Shown here in pieces: positions 17,577 through 26,498 of a stretch of 64,000 bases of DNA; within the stretch, counting starts at the first letter, position 1, and each line of letters opens with the position of its first letter. The DNA comes from Flavimaricola marinus. GTDB taxonomy: Bacteria; Pseudomonadota; Alphaproteobacteria; Rhodobacterales; Rhodobacteraceae. Under the pieces are notes generated by a model, which saw only the letters and a list, made by a program, of their open reading frames with translations, was not told the origin of the DNA and ran no database searches. The position numbers were made by a program, and so were the translations under genes. Where the stretch lies: positions 1 through 64,000 of the forward strand of contig NZ_FXZK01000006.1 of NCBI RefSeq assembly GCF_900184895.1. Direction: 5' to 3'.

Positions 17577-18122
17577 TCAGAGTATTTCGGTCTCGAAGAT
17601 GGTGGCGGGCGGCGGCGGGCGGCGGCGCTGCCCTTCGCCCTTGAGTTCGCGCAGGTGGGCGAGGGAGCCGATCGTCACCTTCTCCAGAAGGCGCATCAAC
17701 TCACAGCGTTCATCTTCGCTCAGCTCTGACAGCATCTGCCGGTTACGATCACGCGATGCCTTCAACACGTCGGCCACGAGCTTGCGTCCCTTTGGAGCGA
17801 GCCGCAGATTGACGCTGCGCTTGTCGTCCGGGTTCGCCTCGCGCTCTATGAAACCCCGATCCTCCAGTGCCGAGACTGTGCGGCTCATTTGGCTTTTTTG
17901 AACGCCCGCCCGTTTGGCCAGGGTGTGCAATGGCACGACGTCGAGGAAATCGAGGACGGCCATCGCCCGCCAATCGTGCATGTTGATGCCAAAGGACGGC
18001 TTGATCTCAAGTTGCGCGATCCGTGACGAAAGTCCGGCAAGCCTTTGAAGGTTGTACGAAAACAGATAGCGAATATCGTCGCCATCCTGCCCGATCCCGT
18101 CGATCTTGTCTTTGGTCTCCAC
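17577..18122 (-). CDS. MarR-family transcriptional regulator
   Basis: The 181-residue protein has the MarR winged-helix layout: VVPLHTLAKRAGVQKSQMSR (recognition helix region), VSALEDRGFIEREANPDDKR (helix into wing) and SVNLRLAPKGRKLVADV. The C-terminal tail is proline/arginine rich (QRRRPPPPATIF). I place the start at GTG 18122 (VETKDKIDG); the open frame to ATG 18182 would run through a possible operator at 18149. It converges with the enolase gene, whose stop it abuts. It probably represses the 2.8-17.6 kb acid/acyl-CoA genes; acyl-CoA-responsive MarR proteins are known for such operons, but the ligand here is inferred. Confidence 0.87.
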   Translation of the reverse strand: METKDKIDGIGQDGDDIRYLFSYNLQRLAGLSSRIAQLEIKPSFGINMHDWRAMAVLDFLDVVPLHTLAKRAGVQKSQMSRTVSALEDRGFIEREANPDDKRSVNLRLAPKGRKLVADVLKASRDRNRQMLSELSEDERCELMRLLEKVTIGSLAHLRELKGEGQRRRPPPPATIFETEIL

Positions 18123-18521
18123 GCTTTCGATCCAAATGATACAAACTCGTTGACATGATAACCATTTTCGTTGTCGCCGCAAGGGATTGTGCTTGTGGAC
18201 AACTTAGTTCGCGTTTCCATTTCGATTGACAGGCCAGCCCGCAGGGATCGGCGAGCTGCGCCGATGATGGCAATCGTCGATCCTGATTGCGGAAATGAGC
18301 AGAGGTGTGAGCTTTCCGCCCGACGCTTGCGAACTCATCGGTGGAGCGGGCCTCGAGGCGGACACGGGGCTGTCGAATTGAACGCAATCGCCGTGTTTAC
18401 CCGCGCGAGGATTGCCGCACCCAATTAGGGTGCGGCCAGTTCCTTTCGGCCAGCCCAGAATGACGGGTCCGGCCGCGAAAATCATGGATATGGCCCGCCT
18501 GGGCGGGATCACATACCTGCG
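18123..18521. other. Intergenic stretch without a recognised gene
   Basis: This separates the marR promoter from the end of aglK. The only feature I see is a degenerate inverted repeat, GTTGACATGATAAC at 18149-18162. It lies about 27 bp upstream of the marR GTG, where an autoregulatory operator would be expected, but only the outer GTT/AAC and inner CATG are symmetric. Short open frames between 18200 and 18510 have no family motif and no Shine-Dalgarno, and I do not call them. Confidence 0.4.
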
Positions 18522-19613
18522 TCAGCGGTAGTAGAGCGATTGCCCATTATGGAAAATCTGCACCTTCTCCGGAGCGGCGGCCATGCGAACGGATTTGCCG
18601 CGCAGGTCGGCGTGGATGCCGGGAAGTTTGCCGATCACGGCGTCGTTGTCGCCGACCTTGTCGAAATAGAGGAGAGTCACCTCGCCGAGGGCTTCGGTGA
18701 TGTTCACCTTGCCCTCGAAGGCATAGTCCTCGCCCTCGGTTTCAATCATGTCTTCGGGACGGATGCCGACGTTGACCTTGAGCCCCTTGTCTGCAGCCTG
18801 CGTCGGCACGGCGGAGCTCACGATGCCGCCGCCGCCGAGCTTGACCTTGGTCTGGATGCCGGTTTCGACGATTTCGCCGGCCAGAAGGTTCATCGCCGGG
18901 CTGCCGATAAACTGGGCCACGAATTCATTCTCAGGCCGCTCATAAAGCTCCAGCGGCGTGCCCACTTGCGCGATGCCCTTGTTGGCCAGGACGACGATCC
19001 GGGTGGCCAGTGTCATCGCCTCGACCTGATCGTGCGTCACGTAGATCATGGTGCTTTCGGGCATCGATTCCTTGAGTTGCGCAATCTCGATCCGGGTGGC
19101 GACGCGCAGGGCCGCGTCGAGGTTCGAGAGGGGTTCGTCAAAGAGGTAGACCTTGGGATCGCGCACGATCGACCGGCCGATGGCAACACGCTGGCGCTGT
19201 CCGCCCGACAGGGCTTTGGGCAGGCGATCGAGATATTCTCCCAGTTGCAGGATCCTGGCGGCCTTGCCGACCGCCTCGTCGATCTCGGCCTTGGATTTCT
19301 TGGCCAGTTTGAGGGCGAACGACATGTTGTCACGCACGGTCATGTGGGGATAGAGCGCATAGCTCTGGAACACCATCGCGATGCCGCGCTGGGCGGGAGG
19401 CACGTCGTTGACCACCTCGCCGTCGATCTCCAGCGTGCCGCCGGTGATCTTCTCAAGCCCTGCGATCATCCGCAGCAACGTTGACTTGCCGCAGCCCGAC
19501 GGGCCGACGAATACGATCAACTCGCCCGTCTTGATATCGAGGTTGATGTTGTTCAGGACATTGACGGTTCCACCATAGGTCTTTGCGACATCCGTGATTT
19601 TTAGTTCAGCCAT
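18522..19613 (-). CDS. aglK: Alpha-glucoside ABC transporter ATP-binding protein
   Basis: This 363-residue ATPase is of the MalK/UgpC class. Walker A GPSGCGKST, Q-loop VFQSYALYPHMTV, signature LSGGQRQRVAIGR, Walker B VYLFDEPLSNLD and switch His YVTHDQ are all intact. A C-terminal TOBE-type regulatory domain follows (NVGIRPEDMIETEGEDYAFE). I start it at ATG 19613; the longer open frame upstream would overlap aglA. It is the last gene of the agl operon, whose order E-F-G-A-K is the same as the alpha-glucoside operon known from Sinorhizobium. Confidence 0.93.
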   Translation of the reverse strand: MAELKITDVAKTYGGTVNVLNNINLDIKTGELIVFVGPSGCGKSTLLRMIAGLEKITGGTLEIDGEVVNDVPPAQRGIAMVFQSYALYPHMTVRDNMSFALKLAKKSKAEIDEAVGKAARILQLGEYLDRLPKALSGGQRQRVAIGRSIVRDPKVYLFDEPLSNLDAALRVATRIEIAQLKESMPESTMIYVTHDQVEAMTLATRIVVLANKGIAQVGTPLELYERPENEFVAQFIGSPAMNLLAGEIVETGIQTKVKLGGGGIVSSAVPTQAADKGLKVNVGIRPEDMIETEGEDYAFEGKVNITEALGEVTLLYFDKVGDNDAVIGKLPGIHADLRGKSVRMAAAPEKVQIFHNGQSLYYR

Positions 19614-19633
19614 AATCGTTCTCCCAAATTCCC

Positions 19634-21295
19634 TTAGGTCGTTTGCCGTGCTGCAAAGGCGGGTTGCCACGGATCGAGACCGACCGTTTGCCCGCCAGCG
19701 GCCACGGCGCCGCCAAGTTCTGTTCCGATTGTTTGCCAAGCGCCGGTTGGCATCGTGACCTCTGCCGCAGAGTCGCTCAGGTTGAAGGCGCAAAACACCT
19801 GTTGCCCGTTGAGTACGCGAATAAAACTCAGGACCGAACCATCTACGGCGATGTCCTGGTAGTCACCTTTCATCAGCGCCGGATGGGCATGGCGAAACGC
19901 GATGGCCCGCCGATAGTGGTGCAGGATCGCGCCCTGCGCCTTTTCCATCGTCTCCGGTGATTTCTGACGGTGCGCATCGCTGACGGGAAGCCACGTGCGC
20001 GGCGCCGTCGAAAAGCCCGCGTGCTGGTTGGAGCCGTCCCACACCATCGGTGTGCGGCACCCGTCCCGACCGGCGAACTCTGGCCAGAAGGAGATCCCAT
20101 AGGGGTCCTGCAGGTCCTCAAACGCGACGTCCGCTTCTTCGAGGGCGAGTTCCTCGCCCTGATAGATGCAGGCTGAGCCCCGCGCCGACATCATGAAGGA
20201 TGTCAGCAGGCTCTGCGCCTGATGCGAGAGATTCCAACGGCTCGTGTGGCGCTTGCAGTCATGGTTGGAGAAGGCCCAGCACAGCCAGCCACCGGCGACC
20301 GCGCTTTCCGAGCGTTCGAAGATCTCTGCCAGTCTTTGCGCTGTCGGACGCTCCGACGACAGCATGTCGAAGGCATAGCACATGTGAACCTTGTCATTGC
20401 CGGAAGTGTATTCACCTATGATCTCCAGTCCGCGCTGGCCGTCCCCGACCTCGCCGACCGATGTGGCGTTATACTCGTCCAGCAAAGCCCGGAACCGTTG
20501 CAGGAAACCGAACATCTCCGGCCGGTTCCGATCGTACTTGTGCTCCTGATAATTATAGGGGTTCACCTTCGGTGCACAGATGTCGGTGCGAAACTCCTCC
20601 GGCATGACGGGGTTGGACCGCAGCTGATCATCGTGGAAGTAGAAGTTCAGAGTATCGAGCCGAAATCCATCCACCCCTTTTTCGAGCCAGAATTTCGCGA
20701 CGTTCAGAACCGCGTTCTGGACGTCGGGATTGTGGAAATTCAGGTCCGGCTGCTCAACCAGGAAGTTGTGCATGTAGTATTGTTCCCGCTTGGTGTCCCA
20801 CTGCCAGGCGGGGCCACCGAAAACGGAGAGCCAATTGCTGGGTGCTGTGCCGTCGGGCTTTGAATTCGACCAGACGTACCAGTCGGATTTGGGATTGTGG
20901 CGGCTGGACCGGCTTTCCTTGAACCAGGGGTGCTGATCGCTCGTATGGCTGACGACCAGATCGATCAAAACCCGGACGCCAAGTCTGTGTGCCGTATCGA
21001 CCAGAGTGTCGAAATCGGCCAGTGTTCCGAACATCGGGTCGACGTCGCAATAATCGCTGACGTCATACCCGAAATCCTTCATCGGCGAGGTGAAGAACGG
21101 CGAGATCCAGATCGCATCGACACCGAGCGAGGCGATATAGGGCAGCCGCTGGACGATCCCGGCCAGATCGCCGATCCCGTCGCCGTTGCTGTCCTGAAAG
21201 GAGCGCGGATAGATCTGGTAGATCACGCAGCCGCGCCACCAGTCGCGATCGATCGCCTCGTCAGGCCTGATGGCGGTGTTGTCGATTGCTGTCAT
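19634..21295 (-). CDS. aglA: GH13 alpha-glucosidase
   Basis: The 553-residue enzyme is a cytoplasmic glycoside hydrolase family 13 alpha-glucosidase that splits imported maltose, sucrose or trehalose-like alpha-glucosides. It begins with WWRGCVIYQIYPRSFQDSNG and carries the four GH13 regions: DLVVSHTSDQHPWF, GFRLDTLNFYF (nucleophile Asp), SVGEVGD (acid/base Glu) and FSNHD. Region I has Ser where many members have Asn, as seen in some AglA-type enzymes. No signal peptide is visible. It lies 10 bp after aglG. Confidence 0.94.
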   Translation of the reverse strand: MTAIDNTAIRPDEAIDRDWWRGCVIYQIYPRSFQDSNGDGIGDLAGIVQRLPYIASLGVDAIWISPFFTSPMKDFGYDVSDYCDVDPMFGTLADFDTLVDTAHRLGVRVLIDLVVSHTSDQHPWFKESRSSRHNPKSDWYVWSNSKPDGTAPSNWLSVFGGPAWQWDTKREQYYMHNFLVEQPDLNFHNPDVQNAVLNVAKFWLEKGVDGFRLDTLNFYFHDDQLRSNPVMPEEFRTDICAPKVNPYNYQEHKYDRNRPEMFGFLQRFRALLDEYNATSVGEVGDGQRGLEIIGEYTSGNDKVHMCYAFDMLSSERPTAQRLAEIFERSESAVAGGWLCWAFSNHDCKRHTSRWNLSHQAQSLLTSFMMSARGSACIYQGEELALEEADVAFEDLQDPYGISFWPEFAGRDGCRTPMVWDGSNQHAGFSTAPRTWLPVSDAHRQKSPETMEKAQGAILHHYRRAIAFRHAHPALMKGDYQDIAVDGSVLSFIRVLNGQQVFCAFNLSDSAAEVTMPTGAWQTIGTELGGAVAAGGQTVGLDPWQPAFAARQTT

Positions 21296-21305
21296 TGCAC
21301 CGGGC

Positions 21306-22460
21306 CTACTTCACGGAGCCGGCCAGCAACCCGCGAACGAGGTAACGCTGGAGCGAGAAGAAGACCAGAAGCGGGACGCCGATCGAGACGAAGGCAGCCG
21401 TCGCCAGAATGCCCCAGTCGCCGCCACGCGACCCCAAAAGGTCGTCGGCGATCTTCACGGTCATGACCTTGGCTTCTTCGGCTGACGGGAGGAAGACCTT
21501 GGCAACGAGCAGGTCGTTCCATGTCCACAGGAACTGGAAGATCGCGAAAGAGGCCAGCGCCGGGAAGGACAGAGGCAACACGATCTTGAGAAAGACCTCG
21601 AAGTCGGTCGCGCCATCGACCTTGGCGCTCTCGATGATGTCGCGCGGCAGCCCGATCATGTAGTTGCGCAAAAGATAGACCGCGAGCGGCAGTCCAAACG
21701 CCGTATGCGCCAACCAGATTCCGAGAAAACTTTGCCCGATCCCGACCGCATTGTGCATCTGCAAAGCCGGCACCAGAGCAAGCTGCAATGGCACAACCAA
21801 GAGGCCCACGATACAGGCGATCATGAAGCCCCGGCCGCGGAAATCCATCCACGCGAGGGCATAGGCCGCAAAGGCGGCCATCAGGATCGGGATAATCGTC
21901 GTCGGAATGGTGACCGTCAAAGTGTTGATGAAGGCCCGGTCCATGTTGTCGGCGGTGAGAACCGTCCGGTAGTTGGCGAAAGAGAAGACAGGCGGTGTCG
22001 ACGCAAAGAAGTAGATGCGCGGCCCCCGGTTTCCCGGGTCTTCGGCAAGCCGGTATTCATAGGTTCCATCCGGATTGACCAAGAGCGATTCCCCATCGCC
22101 CAGATCGGCGACTTCGCCGGCGACGAACTGCCCCGGATTTCGGCCTGCATTGCCGAATGCGGTGATCGGCGGGCGCTCTTCGCCAACCGATGCCAGAACC
22201 TCCTCGTCGTCGAACAGGCTGCCGGTGAGGACGAACGTATCGCCTTGCACGATCACATCATCGACCGAGGCCCGTCCCCGGAGCCCTTGTTCGACGGGCA
22301 GGAACGACCGCCACCAGCCTGTTTCGGAGATCTGGTCCCTGTCGCGGAACGACGACACAAAGAGCCCCACGGTCGGTATCAGCCAGATTATGACAAGCGC
22401 CAGAACGCTCAGGTGAGTTGCCCAGACGAGGCCGGACTTTTTGCCTACGATATCGCTCAT
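21306..22460 (-). CDS. aglG: Alpha-glucoside ABC transporter permease (MalG-like)
   Basis: This 384-residue permease has six predicted helices and the EAA loop ESAKVDGATDFEVFLKIVLP that contacts the ATPase. Between helix 1 (residues about 13-35) and helix 2 (about 180) is a long, mostly hydrophilic periplasmic insertion of about 130 residues, including LGDGESLLVNPDGTYEYRLA. That makes the protein about 100 residues longer than ordinary MalG-type subunits; AglG proteins share this. It follows aglF with an 11-bp gap. Confidence 0.92.
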   Translation of the reverse strand: MSDIVGKKSGLVWATHLSVLALVIIWLIPTVGLFVSSFRDRDQISETGWWRSFLPVEQGLRGRASVDDVIVQGDTFVLTGSLFDDEEVLASVGEERPPITAFGNAGRNPGQFVAGEVADLGDGESLLVNPDGTYEYRLAEDPGNRGPRIYFFASTPPVFSFANYRTVLTADNMDRAFINTLTVTIPTTIIPILMAAFAAYALAWMDFRGRGFMIACIVGLLVVPLQLALVPALQMHNAVGIGQSFLGIWLAHTAFGLPLAVYLLRNYMIGLPRDIIESAKVDGATDFEVFLKIVLPLSFPALASFAIFQFLWTWNDLLVAKVFLPSAEEAKVMTVKIADDLLGSRGGDWGILATAAFVSIGVPLLVFFSLQRYLVRGLLAGSVK

Positions 22461-22471
22461 ATCTCTGCCCC

Positions 22472-23449
22472 TCAGCTCAGTTCTTTGCGCGCTTGGCGCA
22501 CATTGGAATAGACGACCGGTGAGACGATCAGCATGATCAGCACCGCGACAGCCGTCGCGCGTCCGTCATCGCGGAACATGAACTGCATCATGTAGCTTGG
22601 CAGGATCTGCGTTCCGAAGTTGCCGCCCGTCATGGCGTAGACAATGTCGAAGATCTTGAGCGTTCCGATGGTGATCGTTGTCCAGACCACGAGAATCGTC
22701 GCCGTGATCTGCGGCACCTGGATCTTGAAGAACACCTGAAACGGGTTTGCGCCATCGATGATCGCGGCTTCGATCGTTTCTTCCGGCACGCCGCGCAGGG
22801 CGGCGGACAGAATGACCATGGCAAAGCCTGTCTGAACCCAGATCAGCAGGACCATCAGGAACAGATTGTTCCAGAATGGAATTTGCAGGACATCCACGGC
22901 CTCAAGCCCGAAGGTGCCGCGGATTGCGTTGATCAACCCAATGTCGGGGTCGGGGGCGTAAACGAATTTCCAGATCAGCGATGCGCCCACAAAGGAAATC
23001 GCCATTGGCATGAAGATGATCGACTTGGCGATGTTGCCCCACTTCAGCCTGTCGGTCAGCTGAGCGATGATCAAGCCAAGGAAGGTCGACAGGGCGGGGA
23101 CCACGAGCGCCCATAGCGCATTGTTCAGGAACGCCACCCGGAATTCGCCGGAGCCAATTAGCGAGGTGTAGTTGTCAAACCCGATGAACTCATCGCCGGA
23201 GCGATTGTAGAGCGACCGCACGAAGGAGCCGACCACCGGATACGCCAGATAGAGCGTCAGGAGCACGACGACCGGCAGCAGGAAGAGCCAAGGCCGGACG
23301 AGGTTCGCGCGATTGATGTTGCGCGAGATGTGCGCCCCCCGCGCCGGGAAAATGACTTTGTCGAGCAGCAGGTTCGAGACATAGAAGTAGGCAAGGCACC
23401 CCCCCACGCCGACTGCAATGGTGACAAGACCTTGGGTAATCGGGTCCAT
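22472..23449 (-). CDS. aglF: Alpha-glucoside ABC transporter permease (MalF-like)
   Basis: The 325-residue permease has helices spread over the whole length and the EAA loop EAAIIDGANPFQVFFKIQVP. An N-terminal helix (LVTIAVGVGGCLAYFYVSNL) precedes the conserved RPWLFLLPVVVLLTLYLAYP segment. It pairs with AglG to form the membrane channel. It is separated from aglE by a GC-rich hairpin. Confidence 0.93.
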   Translation of the reverse strand: MDPITQGLVTIAVGVGGCLAYFYVSNLLLDKVIFPARGAHISRNINRANLVRPWLFLLPVVVLLTLYLAYPVVGSFVRSLYNRSGDEFIGFDNYTSLIGSGEFRVAFLNNALWALVVPALSTFLGLIIAQLTDRLKWGNIAKSIIFMPMAISFVGASLIWKFVYAPDPDIGLINAIRGTFGLEAVDVLQIPFWNNLFLMVLLIWVQTGFAMVILSAALRGVPEETIEAAIIDGANPFQVFFKIQVPQITATILVVWTTITIGTLKIFDIVYAMTGGNFGTQILPSYMMQFMFRDDGRATAVAVLIMLIVSPVVYSNVRQARKELS

Positions 23450-23510
23450 GTAGCAACCTCCCCTTCGCTATCAGATGACTCGGGCAGGTTCCTCCCCGCC
23501 GGATATGGCT

Positions 23511-23538
23511 GGCGGGCCACCCCGAAGGGCCGCCCGCC
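23511..23538 (-). promoter_or_regulatory. Intercistronic hairpin between aglE and aglF
   Basis: The arms GGCGGGC (23511-23517) and GCCCGCC (23532-23538) form a 7-bp G/C stem starting 8 bases after the aglE stop. The position favours a role in raising binding-protein mRNA over permease mRNA. Confidence 0.6.
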
Positions 23539-23546
23539 GGGTCTCG

Positions 23547-24905
23547 TTACTGGATCGACTGCCAGCGCGCTTCGATTGCATCTGCAACCGACTGCGCGTC
23601 AGCGCCGGTCGTGTAGTCGACCATGCCTGTCCAGAACGCGTTGGTGCCGATTTCGCCCGGCATCAGGTCAGAGCCATCAAAGCGGAAACTCGTCGCGTTC
23701 ACAAGGATTTCACCCAGCTGGCGCTGTGTGTCGCTTGTATAGATGTCGAGGTTCGCATCGTTGTGCGGCGACAGGAACTGGCCCTGAGACATCATGATTT
23801 CATGCGCGAACGGTGTGCCGAGGAAGGCCATGAAGGCATCGGTGACCGGGTTGTTGTTGGTCTGGGATGCCAGACCGCCAGAGCCCAGCAGCGGACGCCC
23901 GAGATCGGCATTCGCTTCGAACGGCGGGAAGTAGAAGAAGTCATAGTCCTCGCCTGCAACCACACCTTCGGGGAAGAAGATCGGGATGAAGGAGGCCTGA
24001 CGGTGCATGTAGCATTCCGGCGGGAAGCTGAACAATCCGTCGGGGCTGTCGCGGAAGTCGGTCGTTGCGACGACTTCAGGACCGGCCGGAGTGAATTCCG
24101 GCACCAACGCATAGGAGCCATAGGCTTCGATCGCCGCCACGACCCGCTCATCGTTGAACGGGATTTCGTGGGCGACCCACTGGTCGTAGACTTCGAGCGA
24201 CGCCGTGCGCAGCATCATGTCTTCGACCCAGTCGGTAGCAGGCCAGCCGGTGGCCGCGCCAGAGCCCAGACCGATGCACCATGGGGTGCCACCGTCTTCG
24301 ACGATCTGCTGGCTCAGTGCCATCAGCTCTTCCTGCGTCTGGGGAATGTCGTAGCCGCCTTCGTCGAACTGCTCGGGCGAATACCAGACCAGCGATTTCA
24401 GGTCGGTGCCGAAGAACAGGCCGAAGACGTTGCTCTCACCGTCTTCGCCGGGGAAGGTGCCGAGATCACGCCAGGACGAACCGGCGGCGTAGTTCTCGAT
24501 CATGAATTCGGGTTCGGCAACCGGAACAAGGGTGCCGTTGGCGGCAAGGTCCTTGGCAAGGCCGGGCTGCGGGAACAGGGCGACGTCGGGCAAGCCACCG
24601 GCCTGCGAGGCGATCACGATGTCCTGCTCAAAGCTCTCGGAGCCGGAATACTCGACGTTCGCACCGGTCGCTGCCGTGAAATAGGCATAGAGATTGCGGT
24701 AGCGGTTCGCGTCGTCACCGGTCGTGGCGCCGGTCACGTTGATCGTTTCACCGGTGAAATCATGGGCTGCGGCAAAAGCCTCGTAGTTGTCCCAGTTGAA
24801 GTCACCCTCTCCGATCGGGTGGATGAGATCCTGTGCGAAAGCAGCCTGCCCGCCCAGTGCGATGAGCAGTGCGGTAGCGCTAACGAAAGTTGCGGGTTTG
24901 TGCAT
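23547..24905 (-). CDS. aglE: Alpha-glucoside-binding periplasmic protein
   Basis: This 452-residue solute-binding protein has a clear signal peptide (MHKPATFVSATALLIALGG, cleavage near AFA-QDL). It then shows the extracellular carbohydrate-binding-protein pattern, with SQAGGLPDVALFPQPGLAKD, KSLVWYSPEQFDEGGYDIP and the C-terminal WTGMVDYTTGADAQ. It is the first gene of the agl transport operon and has a promoter with a perfect LacI-type palindrome 48 bp upstream. A good Shine-Dalgarno (GGGAGGAA) precedes the ATG. Confidence 0.94.
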   Translation of the reverse strand: MHKPATFVSATALLIALGGQAAFAQDLIHPIGEGDFNWDNYEAFAAAHDFTGETINVTGATTGDDANRYRNLYAYFTAATGANVEYSGSESFEQDIVIASQAGGLPDVALFPQPGLAKDLAANGTLVPVAEPEFMIENYAAGSSWRDLGTFPGEDGESNVFGLFFGTDLKSLVWYSPEQFDEGGYDIPQTQEELMALSQQIVEDGGTPWCIGLGSGAATGWPATDWVEDMMLRTASLEVYDQWVAHEIPFNDERVVAAIEAYGSYALVPEFTPAGPEVVATTDFRDSPDGLFSFPPECYMHRQASFIPIFFPEGVVAGEDYDFFYFPPFEANADLGRPLLGSGGLASQTNNNPVTDAFMAFLGTPFAHEIMMSQGQFLSPHNDANLDIYTSDTQRQLGEILVNATSFRFDGSDLMPGEIGTNAFWTGMVDYTTGADAQSVADAIEARWQSIQ

Positions 24906-24952
24906 TCTAGTTCCTCCCTGAATGCCGTTTTTTTATCGGATATCAGAAACAT

Positions 24953-24997
24953 CCGAAACGTTTCGGGATGCTAGTCGAAGCGGTTTGGATGCGTCAA
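24953..24997 (-). promoter_or_regulatory. aglE promoter with LacI-type operator
   Basis: On the minus strand TTGACG (24992-24997) and TAGCAT (24968-24973) are 18 bp apart and resemble a sigma-70 -35/-10 pair. Directly downstream is the perfect 14-bp palindrome CCGAAACGTTTCGG (24953-24966), with the central CG typical of LacI/GalR operators. It would cover the transcription start, so AglR binding there should block initiation. Confidence 0.72.
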
Positions 24998-25089
24998 CCG
25001 GTTTGATCTTGCCTAGTCGTGAATTGGATGGATGCCATTGAATACGAATGGAAACCAATATTCTTGCCGATACGGACGCCGGCAGGTTC

Positions 25090-26124
25090 CTATGCTTGAT
25101 CGTCGCGCGGGCCAGCGATGCTTCCCGAATCTAGGTGGTAGGTCACCTCGAGCAGATAGTTTTGGGCTGCGCGATCATCTTCGGAGAAGTGCCCGGCCAA
25201 GGCATCTGCGAGGCGCTGCCACGCATTTGCCAACGGGGATCGACTGCCCCCCAGTGCCGGCGTGAAGCCAGCCGCCGGATAGCGGGACAGGTCGTCGTCA
25301 TGCGCGAGGACCGAGAGATCGCCGGGAATACTCAGGCCCAGTTCGGCCGCTGCGTTGTAGATTCCGCGCGCAATCATCGTATTGCCCGCAATCACCGCCG
25401 TCGGCGCCTGATCCGCCTGCATCAATTGCCTCAGGGCTGCATGTCCTCTGTCCGGTGTCTGGGCACCGAAAGAATGGAAATGCGATCTTGGCGAGATGTT
25501 TGCCGCAGCCAAGGCATCCCGATAGCCCGCCGCACGTGCTTCCGCGAAGCTCCTCGTTTCGAGCCCATTGAGAAAGGCAATTCGCTTGTGACCAGCCATG
25601 ACCAAAGCCTCGGTCAAGCGATACGCCAGTTGATAATTGTCGACGTCCACGAATGGGTGAACTTGAGCGGGATCCTTGCCATGGACAATGTGGGGAATAT
25701 TGCCCTCCAAAAGGAAGCAGATCCGCGGATCGGATCTTTGCGGTTCGATCACGATGAAGCCATCGACCCCTGCGCCTCTATAGAGGTCTTGATAAGCCTT
25801 GATGACGTCATTCGCCGAATCGGCAGCATGCAGCAGGAACCGAAATCCTTTCTTGGACAATGCGCTTGATAGTCCGACAAGCAGTTCGAACACCAACTCC
25901 TGTGCAGATCTGTCGACATCCGCCGGGAGTATCATCGCGATCAGCCCGCTGCGCCCTGTCTTCAGCCCCCGCGCGATGGCATTTGGCCGGTATCCCAACC
26001 GTTTCGCGGCTTCGCGCACGATCTGCCGCGTCTTGGCGTTGACATCGAGATGCCCCGCTAGAGCGCGGCTGACTTGGGTGACCGAGACGCCGGTTTCCCG
26101 ACTGATATCTTTCAGAGTCGCAAT
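25090..26124 (-). CDS. aglR: LacI-family repressor of the agl operon, probable ATT start
   Basis: The 344-residue protein has the LacI helix-turn-helix (TLKDISRETGVSVTQVSRAL), the hinge GYRPNAIARGLKTGRSGLI and the periplasmic-binding-like sensor domain. The first in-frame ATG (26019) would delete the DNA-binding domain, so it cannot be the true start. No ATG, GTG or TTG lies in frame between a stop near 26172 and the HTH; ATT at 26122-26124, 9 bases after GAGGG, gives the normal LacI N-terminus (IATLKDIS). The gene is directly upstream of aglE on the same strand, as in rhizobial agl loci. Confidence 0.85.
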   Translation of the reverse strand: MATLKDISRETGVSVTQVSRALAGHLDVNAKTRQIVREAAKRLGYRPNAIARGLKTGRSGLIAMILPADVDRSAQELVFELLVGLSSALSKKGFRFLLHAADSANDVIKAYQDLYRGAGVDGFIVIEPQRSDPRICFLLEGNIPHIVHGKDPAQVHPFVDVDNYQLAYRLTEALVMAGHKRIAFLNGLETRSFAEARAAGYRDALAAANISPRSHFHSFGAQTPDRGHAALRQLMQADQAPTAVIAGNTMIARGIYNAAAELGLSIPGDLSVLAHDDDLSRYPAAGFTPALGGSRSPLANAWQRLADALAGHFSEDDRAAQNYLLEVTYHLDSGSIAGPRDDQA

Positions 26125-26498
26125 GGTGTGGCGCCCTCGTTCTGCGATCGATTGGGGACTGCAAGTAGGTATGAAATGTTCTCAAAGTCAATTGAACGCT
26201 GCCCGTGAGGCTTCACTTGCATCTAGATTGGGGCGTTTCTCGAGCGGTGCTTTCTCGGGCATTGCCGTGTTGAAAAGCGTCGTCGGTGTGGTCAATGGCG
26301 ATGTGTAGGAACCTGTCGTTTCGACGGTGTTTCGTGGCGATGACCGAGGCAATTCGGCCCCCCGGCGAGGCAGGAGTTCGGTCCGTCAAAATGTGCGGGA
26401 TCCCTCCGATATTCTGATGAAAAATATTCTTAAATCAGACGCTTGGAATCTATTCACTTGGCGCGTTTGCACCAAGGTGCGCGACGGTTTCTGCGCCG
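26125..26498. other. Intergenic stretch without a recognised gene
   Basis: Upstream of aglR and downstream of the ThDP enzyme gene there is no open frame with family motifs. The interval has somewhat more A/T near 26400-26460. It should hold the aglR promoter, but I could not identify convincing -35/-10 elements. Confidence 0.4.

Noticed and set aside
18204-18512. Small open frames between marR and aglK
   Set aside because: They have no ribosome-binding site, family motif or consistent codon pattern.
23475-24974. Rightward open frame of 499 codons opposite aglE
   Set aside because: aglE is certain from signal peptide, motifs and operon order; the antisense frame has no recognisable domain.
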